17,720 bases of DNA, taken from an uncultured Campylobacter sp. (GTDB taxonomy: Bacteria; Campylobacterota; Campylobacteria; Campylobacterales; Campylobacteraceae). The position numbers were made by a program, and so were the translations under genes. Positions 7,009-13,133 of this stretch are shown here, piece after piece; position 1 is the first letter of the stretch; each line of letters opens with the position of its first letter. The notes under the pieces are model-generated. The model ran no database searches and was not told the origin of the DNA. It worked only from the letters and a program-made list of their open reading frames with translations. The stretch is from NCBI RefSeq assembly GCF_938045405.1, contig NZ_CALIMW010000163.1:1-17720 (forward strand), written 5' to 3'.

Positions 7009-7376
7009 TGATACAGAGTTTTACCAGACTTGCGGTAGCTGATAATAGCGGCGCAAAAGAACTTATGTGTATTAAAGTTTTGGGCGGCAGCAAAAGAAGA
7101 TACGCCACAATCGGCGATATTATCGTTTGCTCTGTAAAAAAAGCGCTCCCTAACGGCAAAATTAAGCGCGGTCAAGTAGTAAAAGCCGTAGTCGTTCGCA
7201 CTACTAAAGAGTTGCACAGAGGCAACGGCTCGCTAATTAGATTCGACGAGAACGCAGCCGTTATTTTGGATTCAAAAAAAGAGCCGATCGGCACTCGTAT
7301 TTTCGGTCCTATCGGTAGAGAGGTCAGATACGGCGGTTTTATGAAGATCGTTTCGCTGGCTCCGGAGGTTTTATAA
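7008..7376 (+). CDS. rplN: 50S ribosomal protein L14
   Basis: The protein has 122 residues, the standard L14 length. It begins MIQSFTRLAVADNSGAKEL and carries GGSKRRYATIGDIIVCSVK and RRxx-like FGPIGREVRYGGFMKIVSLAPEVL at the end. L14 contributes to the intersubunit bridge with 16S helix 14. AGGAG precedes the start; one-base TAATG overlaps occur at both ends. Confidence 0.97.
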   Translation: MIQSFTRLAVADNSGAKELMCIKVLGGSKRRYATIGDIIVCSVKKALPNGKIKRGQVVKAVVVRTTKELHRGNGSLIRFDENAAVILDSKKEPIGTRIFGPIGREVRYGGFMKIVSLAPEVL

Positions 7377-7609
7377 TGGCAGTAAAATTTAAGATTAAAA
7401 AAGGCGATCAAGTAAAGATCATCGCAGGTGACGATAAGGGCAAAACAGGCACCGTTAAGGCAGTGTTTCCTAAAAAAGCTCAAGTTATCGTCGAGGGTTG
7501 TAAAATGGCTAAAAAGGCTATCAAACCAACCGAGCAAAATCCGCAAGGCGGCTTTACGAGCAAAGAGATGCCTATGGATATTTCAAACGTTGCGTTGGTA
7601 GAGGGTTGA
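7376..7609 (+). CDS. rplX: 50S ribosomal protein L24
   Basis: The 77-residue protein has a KOW motif across residues 7-40 (IKKGDQVKIIAGDDKGKTGT...). It is one of two proteins that start 50S assembly, binding the 5' part of 23S rRNA. It is shorter than the roughly 104-residue E. coli protein, as I expect for this phylum. GGAGG precedes its start. Confidence 0.96.
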   Translation: MAVKFKIKKGDQVKIIAGDDKGKTGTVKAVFPKKAQVIVEGCKMAKKAIKPTEQNPQGGFTSKEMPMDISNVALVEG

Positions 7610-7611
7610 TT

Positions 7612-8157
7612 ATGAGCAGACTAAAAGATAAATACGCTAATTCCATCAGAGCTGCTTTGCAGAAAGAATTTGATATAAAAAATCCTATGCTTATCCCGGC
7701 GCTTGAAAAGATCGTTATCAGCGTAGGAACGGGCGAATCGAGCAAAGATCAAAAAGTGCTTCAAAATATGGCCGATACTATCTCGCTGATCGCAGGTCAA
7801 AAAGCGCTTATCGTCAACGCAAAAAAATCGGTCGCAGGCTTTAAGGTTCGCGAAGGTTTTCCGGTAGGTATAATGGTTACGTTACGAAAAGAGCAGATGT
7901 TTGCCTTCCTAGACAAACTGATCTCTATCGCGCTTCCTAGAGTTAAGGATTTCCGAGGACTACCTAGAACGGGCTTTGACGGACGCGGCAATTACAATTT
8001 CGGCTTGCAAGAGCAGCTGATGTTCCCTGAGGTCGAATACGATCAAATTTTAAGAACTCACGGTATGAATATAACCGTCGTAACGACTACAAATAACGAT
8101 AAAGAGGCATTTAAATTGCTAGAGTTATTCGGCATGCCTTTTGCAAAAGGAAAATGA
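7612..8157 (+). CDS. rplE: 50S ribosomal protein L5
   Basis: This 181-residue L5 binds 5S rRNA and contacts the P-site tRNA. Conserved features are NPMLIPALEKIVISVGTGE near 24-42 and RVKDFRGLPRTGFDGRGNYN at 110-129. I chose the ATG at 7612 (MSRLKDKY) because GAGGG lies 6 nt before it; the in-frame TTG at 7606 overlaps the rplX stop and gives an atypical N-terminus. Confidence 0.97.
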   Translation: MSRLKDKYANSIRAALQKEFDIKNPMLIPALEKIVISVGTGESSKDQKVLQNMADTISLIAGQKALIVNAKKSVAGFKVREGFPVGIMVTLRKEQMFAFLDKLISIALPRVKDFRGLPRTGFDGRGNYNFGLQEQLMFPEVEYDQILRTHGMNITVVTTTNNDKEAFKLLELFGMPFAKGK

Positions 8158-8158
8158 T

Positions 8159-8344
8159 ATGGCAAAAAAATCAATGGTAGCCAAGGCGAAACGCCCCGCT
8201 AAATTTAGCACTCGCGCATATACCAGATGTCAAATTTGCGGTCGTCCGCACTCCGTTTATAAAGATTTTGGAATTTGTCGCGTTTGCCTTCGCAAGATGG
8301 CAAATGAGGGCTTGATCCCGGGTCTAAAAAAAGCAAGCTGGTAA
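8159..8344 (+). CDS. rpsN: 30S ribosomal protein S14, zinc-binding type
   Basis: This is the short, 61-residue, zinc-ribbon S14 (type Z). The four zinc ligands Cys24, Cys27, Cys40 and Cys43 form the CxxC-CxxC pair (CQICGRPH and CRVC). The start at 8159 (MAKKSMVAKAKR) follows AAGGA at normal spacing and lies one base after the rplE stop; the upstream in-frame TTG at 8141 is inside rplE. S14 sits in the 30S head near S10 and S19. Confidence 0.97.
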   Translation: MAKKSMVAKAKRPAKFSTRAYTRCQICGRPHSVYKDFGICRVCLRKMANEGLIPGLKKASW

Positions 8345-8353
8345 GGAGAAGAG

Positions 8354-8749
8354 ATGATTAACGATCTTATTTCAGATGGACTAACTCGCATCAGAAATGC
8401 TGCGATGCGAAGGCTAGATACGACTAAGCTTTTTCACTCAAACGTCGTTGAGGCTATGCTTAAAATTTTAGCCGAGAAGGGCTATATCGAGAGCTACAAC
8501 GTAGTAGAGGAAAACAATAAAAAGATCATCAACGTAGTGCTTAAATACGACGAAAAAGGCAGAAGCGTGATAAACGAAGTTAAAAGAATTTCGACTCCGG
8601 GTCGCCGCGTATATCAAGGCAAAGACGAGATCAAGCGCTTCAAAAACGGCTACGGAACCGTCGTCGTTAGCACAAGCAAAGGCGTTATGAGCGGTATCGA
8701 CGCGCACAAAGCGGGCGTCGGCGGCGAAGTGCTTTGCACGATCTGGTAA
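8354..8749 (+). CDS. rpsH: 30S ribosomal protein S8
   Basis: This 131-residue S8 binds 16S helix 21 in the central domain. STPGRRVY at 80-87, STSKGVM at 106-112 and the C-terminal GGEVLCTIW are conserved. AAGGAG precedes the start. In E. coli S8 represses the spc operon by binding an mRNA copy of its rRNA target near rplE; here the only structured gap is just downstream of rpsH. Confidence 0.97.
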   Translation: MINDLISDGLTRIRNAAMRRLDTTKLFHSNVVEAMLKILAEKGYIESYNVVEENNKKIINVVLKYDEKGRSVINEVKRISTPGRRVYQGKDEIKRFKNGYGTVVVSTSKGVMSGIDAHKAGVGGEVLCTIW

Positions 8750-8755
8750 GAAGTT

Positions 8756-8797
8756 TCTACTTTTTATGGCATTGTGGTATCCATTCGTAAAAGTAGA
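8756..8797 (+). promoter_or_regulatory. hairpin in the rpsH-rplF gap
   Basis: TCTACTTTT (8756-8764) pairs fully with AAAAGTAGA (8789-8797). Inside it, ATGG (8766-8769) can pair with CCAT (8781-8784), and AT/AT can continue past a bulged C at 8770. No U-run follows, so it is not an ordinary terminator. It is the only intergenic gap above about 15 nt in the operon. It may be a ribosomal-protein binding site, a processing site or a spacer; the function is inferred only. Confidence 0.5.
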
Positions 8798-8826
8798 CAT
8801 ACCCTAGACAAATAAAAAGGAAAATT

Positions 8827-9363
8827 ATGTCAAGAATTGGTAAAAAACCGATCTCTATTCCAAGCGGCTTAGAGGTCAAAATCGACGGCTCGTCGTTAAA
8901 ATTTAAAAAATCGAATAACGAAAAAGAGCTTGATTTAAAAGGTCATGTCGATGTAAAAATCGAAGACGGAAAGATAGAATTCTCACCTAAAGGTGAAGAT
9001 AGGCAGAGCAGGGCGTATTGGGGAACATACCGCGCTTTAGCCAACAATATCGTCCTTGGTCTTACCGAGGGCTTTTCAAAACAGCTTGAGATCAACGGCG
9101 TCGGCTACAGAGCCGCGATGAAGGGCAAGGTGCTTGAGTTAAATTTAGGCTTTTCGCATCCGATAAATTTTGAATCTCCAAAGGGGATTGAAATTTCCGT
9201 AGATAAAAACGTCGTAACCATCAAAGGCGACGACAAGCAGCAAGTAGGTCAAGTAGCAGCCGAGATTAGAGGATTCAGACCGCCTGAGCCATATAAGGGT
9301 AAAGGCATCAAGTATCTTGAAGAGCATATCATCCGCAAAGCCGGAAAAACAGCTAAGAAATAA
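8827..9363 (+). CDS. rplF: 50S ribosomal protein L6
   Basis: This 178-residue L6 has the two-repeat fold of the family, with MSRIGKKPISIPSGLEVKID at the start and the signature RGFRPPEPYKGKGIKY at about 148-163. It lies at the factor-binding base of the 50S subunit. AAGGA lies 7 nt before the start. It follows the unusual 77-nt structured gap after rpsH. Confidence 0.97.
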   Translation: MSRIGKKPISIPSGLEVKIDGSSLKFKKSNNEKELDLKGHVDVKIEDGKIEFSPKGEDRQSRAYWGTYRALANNIVLGLTEGFSKQLEINGVGYRAAMKGKVLELNLGFSHPINFESPKGIEISVDKNVVTIKGDDKQQVGQVAAEIRGFRPPEPYKGKGIKYLEEHIIRKAGKTAKK

Positions 9364-9373
9364 GGGTTGAGAA

Positions 9374-9730
9374 ATGACACAGAACGTATTAAAAAGAAAG
9401 ATCTCTTTACGAATCAAGAGAAAAAGAAGAATTCGCGCTAAAATTTCAGGCGTCGCATCTTGCCCTAGAATTTCTATTTTCAAATCCAATAGGACGGTCT
9501 ACGCTCAGGCTATCGACGACGCAGCGAGCGCGACTTTGTGCGCCAGCAGCGGTAAGGTTTTAAATTTAAAGGCAAACAAAGAGGGCGCGGCTAGCTTAGC
9601 TAAAGATTTAGCCTCCAAGCTAAAAGATAAAGGCATTTCTGAAGCGATTTTCGATCGCAATGGCTATTTGTATCATGGCGTAATCGCAAGCTTTGCCGAG
9701 TCTCTACGCCAAAACGGCATCAAACTATAA
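9374..9730 (+). CDS. rplR: 50S ribosomal protein L18
   Basis: The 118-residue L18 has a basic N-terminal arm (RKISLRIKRKRRIRAK) followed by CPRISIFKSNRTVYAQAIDD and a C-terminal FDRNGYLYHGVIASFAESLR. It binds 5S rRNA with L5 in the central protuberance. The spacing to rplF is 10 nt. Confidence 0.96.
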   Translation: MTQNVLKRKISLRIKRKRRIRAKISGVASCPRISIFKSNRTVYAQAIDDAASATLCASSGKVLNLKANKEGAASLAKDLASKLKDKGISEAIFDRNGYLYHGVIASFAESLRQNGIKL

Positions 9731-9745
9731 CCCAAAGGAATGATT

Positions 9746-10189
9746 GTGGAAAAGTATAATAGAGAAGAATTCGAAGAGGTAATCGTCAATATCGGTAGGG
9801 TTACGAAGGTCGTTAAAGGTGGTAGAAGGTTTAGGTTTACGGCTCTTATCGTAGTAGGCAATAGAAACGGCTTGGTAGGCTTCGGCTTTGGTAAGTCCAA
9901 AGAGGTTCCCGACGCGATTAAAAAAGCGGTAGACGATGCGTTTAAAAATATCATCAAGGTAAATTTAAATGGCTCTACTATCACTCACGATATTGAAGTT
10001 AAATACAATGCGAGCAAAATTTTACTTAAGCCGGCGAGCGAAGGTACTGGCGTTATCGCAGGCGGTTCAGTCCGCCCAGTTTTAGAGCTTGCGGGTGTTA
10101 AAGATATCCTCACCAAATCGCTAGGTTCGAACAACTCCTCAAATGTCGTAAGAGCTACGATGAAAGCTCTTAGTATGTTAAAACACTAA
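9746..10189 (+). CDS. rpsE: 30S ribosomal protein S5 (GTG start)
   Basis: This S5 has 147 residues from the GTG at 9746. I prefer GTG because AAAGGA is 6 nt before it and the resulting N-terminus MEKYNREEFEEV is what I recall for Campylobacter S5. The ATG at 9740 directly abuts the ribosome site and adds two residues. The loop KGGRRFRF at 24-31, involved in decoding fidelity and mRNA unwinding, and GTGVIAGGSVRPVLELAG are conserved. rplO follows without an L30 gene. Confidence 0.95.
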   Translation: MEKYNREEFEEVIVNIGRVTKVVKGGRRFRFTALIVVGNRNGLVGFGFGKSKEVPDAIKKAVDDAFKNIIKVNLNGSTITHDIEVKYNASKILLKPASEGTGVIAGGSVRPVLELAGVKDILTKSLGSNNSSNVVRATMKALSMLKH

Positions 10190-10201
10190 CAAGGATAAAA
10201 G

Positions 10202-10603
10202 ATGGGATTAGAAAATCTTAAAAAAGCCCCAGGCTCGACTCACGCTACTAAGCGCTTGGGTCGCGGTCAAGGAAGCGGTCTGGGTAAAACTGCGGGTCGC
10301 GGCGGCAAGGGTCAGACCGCACGTACCGGCTCTCATGAAAAAAGAGGCTTCGAGGGCGGTCAGCAGCCGATTCAGCGAAGGCTTCCAAAGGTAGGTTTTA
10401 CTTCTAAATTTGAAAAGCCTTACGTGATCAATGTCGATAAAATCGAAGCTATCAAAGATCTTAGCGAGATCACGATCGAAAGCATCAAATCCGTTCATAA
10501 AATTTCAAATTCCGTTAAAAAGATCAAGCTGATCGGCGTAGGCGCAAAAGCGCTCGCTAGCAAGATCAAAGACGAGAACGTAAAGTCTAGCGGACAAAAA
10601 TAA
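10202..10603 (+). CDS. rplO: 50S ribosomal protein L15
   Basis: This 133-residue L15 starts with the glycine-rich basic region LGRGQGSGLGKTAGRGGKGQ at 19-38 and has GGQQPIQRRLPKVGFTS. It joins late in 50S assembly. Its stop overlaps the secY ATG by one base. The gene directly follows rpsE; in many bacteria rpmD (L30) lies between them. Confidence 0.96.
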   Translation: MGLENLKKAPGSTHATKRLGRGQGSGLGKTAGRGGKGQTARTGSHEKRGFEGGQQPIQRRLPKVGFTSKFEKPYVINVDKIEAIKDLSEITIESIKSVHKISNSVKKIKLIGVGAKALASKIKDENVKSSGQK

Positions 10604-11868
10604 TGAATAAATCGCTACGCAACAAAATTCTCATTACTTTGGGCTTTCTTTTTGCCTATAGGTTGCTAGCTTACGTGCCGGTTCCGGGAGTGGACGTTGA
10701 GGTTATAAAGCAATTTTTTCAAAACAATAGCAACAACGCTTTTGGAATGTTTAATATGTTTAGCGGTAACGCGGCGGAGCGATTCAGCGTTATCTCGCTA
10801 GGCATTATGCCTTATATTACCGCTTCGATCATTATGGAGCTGCTCGCCGCAACCTTTCCAAATTTAGGCAAACTCAAAAAAGAGCGCGACGGTATGCAGA
10901 AATATATGCAGATCATCCGATATGCTACAATCGCAATCGCTATGGTTCAATCCATCGGCGTTAGCATTGGCTTGCAGGGCATTCACGGGCAGACCGGAGC
11001 GCCTGCGATAATGGCTGAAAATACCAACGAGTTTGTTTTTATCTCGTGCATTTCGATGCTGGCAGGCACCATGCTTTTGATGTGGATCGGAGAGCAGATC
11101 ACGCAGCGCGGCGTCGGTAACGGCACCAGCCTTATTATCTTTGCAGGTATCGTAAGCGCCATCCCTAGAGCGATCGGAAGTACTGTAAATTTAGTAAATA
11201 CCGGTGAGATGAACGTTTTAAAACTAATCGCGATCGTGCTAATTATCCTGGCTACTATCGGGGCAATTTTATATGTGGAGCTAGGCGAACGTAGAATTCC
11301 GGTATCGTTTTCGCGCAAGGTATTGATGGCAAATCAAAATAAGCGCATTATGAACTATGTGCCGATCAAGCTAAATTTAAGCGGCGTCATTCCGCCTATT
11401 TTTGCAAGCGCGATTTTGATGTTTCCGACTACAATTTTACAAGCAAGCACCAATCCGATCATCCAAAAGATCCACGATTTCCTTAGCCCCAGCAATTACT
11501 TCTTTAACTTTTTGACCTTTGTGTTGGTTATATTTTTCGCTTATTTTTATGCGTCAATTGCTTTTAATTCCAAGGACATTAGTGAAAATTTAAAGAAGCA
11601 GGGCGGCTTTATCCCGGGTATTCGTCCGGGCGAGGGAACGGCGAGCTTTTTAAACGAAGTTGCTAGCCGGCTTACATTCTGGGGCTCGATCTATCTCGGG
11701 CTAGTAACCGTCATCCCGTGGCTGCTCGTTAAATTTATGGGCGTGCCGTTTTATTTCGGCGGCACCAGCGTGCTGATCGTCGTCTCCGTCGCTCTTGATA
11801 CGATGAGACGCATAGAAGCGCAGATCTATATGAACAAATATCAGACCCTAAGCGCGGTCGGGCTATAA
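10603..11868 (+). CDS. secY: preprotein translocase subunit SecY
   Basis: SecY is the channel of the Sec translocon in the inner membrane, working with SecE, SecG and SecA. The 421-residue protein shows the expected ten hydrophobic segments. Conserved blocks are the plug/TM2 region ISLGIMPYITASIIMELL (65-82), RGVGNGTSLIIFAGI (169-183), LNLSGVIPPIFASA (257-270) and FIPGIRPGEGT in the last cytoplasmic loop. The start is inside the rplO stop (TAATG) with only a weak ribosome site, so translation is probably coupled. Confidence 0.98.
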   Translation: MNKSLRNKILITLGFLFAYRLLAYVPVPGVDVEVIKQFFQNNSNNAFGMFNMFSGNAAERFSVISLGIMPYITASIIMELLAATFPNLGKLKKERDGMQKYMQIIRYATIAIAMVQSIGVSIGLQGIHGQTGAPAIMAENTNEFVFISCISMLAGTMLLMWIGEQITQRGVGNGTSLIIFAGIVSAIPRAIGSTVNLVNTGEMNVLKLIAIVLIILATIGAILYVELGERRIPVSFSRKVLMANQNKRIMNYVPIKLNLSGVIPPIFASAILMFPTTILQASTNPIIQKIHDFLSPSNYFFNFLTFVLVIFFAYFYASIAFNSKDISENLKKQGGFIPGIRPGEGTASFLNEVASRLTFWGSIYLGLVTVIPWLLVKFMGVPFYFGGTSVLIVVSVALDTMRRIEAQIYMNKYQTLSAVGL

Positions 11869-12627
11869 ATGGCAATTTTGCTTAAAACAAAAAAGGATTT
11901 AGAGGGGCTTCGTGCGGCGAACAGAATCGTCGCGCAAGCCCTTGATTACGCAGCTTCATTCATAAAGCCGGGTCTTAGCCTACTCGAAGTCGATAAGAAG
12001 ATCGACGATTTCATCACTTCAAAGGGCGCGTATCCCGCTTTTAAAGGGCTATACGGCTTTCCAAACGCCGCCTGCCTCTCGCTAAACGAGGTCATCATCC
12101 ATGGCATCCCAGACGAAACGATCCTGCAAGAGGGCGATATCTTGGGCGTCGATCTGGGCTCGAAGCTAAACGGATATTTCGGCGACAGCGCACGCACCCT
12201 GCCCGTCGGCAAAATTTCAAAAGCCGACGAAGATCTCATCGCATGCAGTAAGGACACGCTGGAGTTCGCCATCAAAACGATCAGGGTAGGGATGCACTTC
12301 AAAGAGCTAAGCTTCGAGATCGAGAAATTTATCCGTGCGCGCGGCTTCGTGCCGCTATATGGCTTCTGCGGCCACGGCATCGGCAAGCACCCGCACGAAG
12401 AGCCTGAGATCCCAAACTATCTAGAAGGTAACAATCCAAAATCAGGCCCCAAAATCAAAAACGGCATGGTCTTTTGTATCGAGCCGATGATCTGCCAAAA
12501 GGACGGCACGCCGGTCATCGCCGAGGATAAGTGGAGCACGAGAAGCAAGGACGGACTTCGCACTAGCCACTACGAGCATTGCATGGCGGTTTTCGACGAC
12601 AAGGTAGAAGTCCTAAGCATCGCATAG
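11869..12627 (+). CDS. map: methionine aminopeptidase, type I
   Basis: This 252-residue enzyme removes the N-terminal methionine from new proteins. All five metal ligands are visible: Asp95, Asp106, His169, Glu205 and Glu236. His79 (IIHGIP) and His176 (HPHEEP) complete the active site. It is a type I enzyme without an N-terminal extension. The ATG follows the secY stop with no gap, and there is no strong ribosome site. map is the last gene of the cluster; infA and rpmJ, which often follow, are absent. Confidence 0.97.
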   Translation: MAILLKTKKDLEGLRAANRIVAQALDYAASFIKPGLSLLEVDKKIDDFITSKGAYPAFKGLYGFPNAACLSLNEVIIHGIPDETILQEGDILGVDLGSKLNGYFGDSARTLPVGKISKADEDLIACSKDTLEFAIKTIRVGMHFKELSFEIEKFIRARGFVPLYGFCGHGIGKHPHEEPEIPNYLEGNNPKSGPKIKNGMVFCIEPMICQKDGTPVIAEDKWSTRSKDGLRTSHYEHCMAVFDDKVEVLSIA

Positions 12628-12824
12628 ATTTTCGCACAAAAAGCGACTTGAGCTAGTTAAAATTTTACACTTTTGCCGAGGCGAAATTCCGCCTGCGCTT
12701 AGCTTTCGACAATTTTATATCGCTCGTGCCGTAGAATTTTACCTCAGCCGCTTCATGTATAAATTTTATCCGAAGGAAGCCTATCGCACTAGAAATTTTA
12801 AAATCTATCGCGACGCTTTGCGGT

Positions 12825-12849
12825 CTAGCCGTAAAATTTTAAGGGCTAG
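12825..12849 (+). terminator. possible terminator hairpin of the S10-spc operon
   Basis: CTAGCC (12825-12830) pairs with GGCTAG (12844-12849) around an AT-rich loop that can itself fold, followed by GTTTTAG. The T-run is short, and the site is about 200 nt after map, so this is only a weak candidate. Confidence 0.25.
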
Positions 12850-12955
12850 GTTTTAGTTCGTGCTTTCTGTTTTTAAAGCCTCGTCTTGTAGTTTCGCTCA
12901 TAGATTCGCTTTCAATTAAAATTTAGCCTTAAAATTCCGTCGCCCAATTCTACTA

Positions 12956-12968
12956 CCCCCCCTCCCCC
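12956..12968. repeat. interrupted poly-C tract (C7-T-C5)
   Basis: Seven C residues, one T and five more C residues lie 166 bp upstream of the preferred start of the phosphoethanolamine transferase gene. G/C homopolymers in Campylobacter are often length-variable and switch surface-modification genes. Seven is below the usual highly mutable length. Confidence 0.6.
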
Positions 12969-13133
12969 GTATCTTTAAAATTTAGCTGTAAAATTTGAAG
13001 CGTAAAGGCGCGCAAGTAAGCGAGCTCAAAGCTTTAAGCGGCTAAGATTGCGCCTTGATTTTAAAGCGAAAATATGCCGCGCTATGTGAAGTACGCGTCG
13101 TCGCGTCCTTTCGTACGAGGCAGGAAAGATAAA

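Larger units (their letters stand above)
12628..13133. other. gene-free stretch between map and the phosphoethanolamine transferase
   Basis: I see no supported gene in these 506 bp; all frames are broken by stops. It contains a weak hairpin (12825-12849), an interrupted poly-C tract (12956-12968) and two 21-bp near-repeats on either side of that tract (12916-12936 and 12975-12995). An in-frame ATG for the next gene occurs at 13074, but its ribosome site is poor. Confidence 0.6.

Noticed and set aside
6777..7217. 146-codon open frame on the minus strand across rpsQ and rplN
   Set aside because: It runs antisense to two unmistakable ribosomal protein genes and resembles no known protein.
2144..12627. 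A novel system hidden within the ribosomal protein cluster
   Set aside because: Every gene is a standard S10-spc member at normal length and order; only the leader and the rpsH-rplF gap are unexplained.
12628..12720. Short GC hairpin AGGCG/CGCCT just after map as operon terminator
   Set aside because: The stem is 5 bp and no T-run follows it.
13074..13133. 20-residue N-terminal extension of the phosphoethanolamine transferase from the ATG at 13074
   Set aside because: The ribosome site there is poor, the extra residues are basic and unrelated to the family, and AGGA sits correctly before the ATG at 13134.
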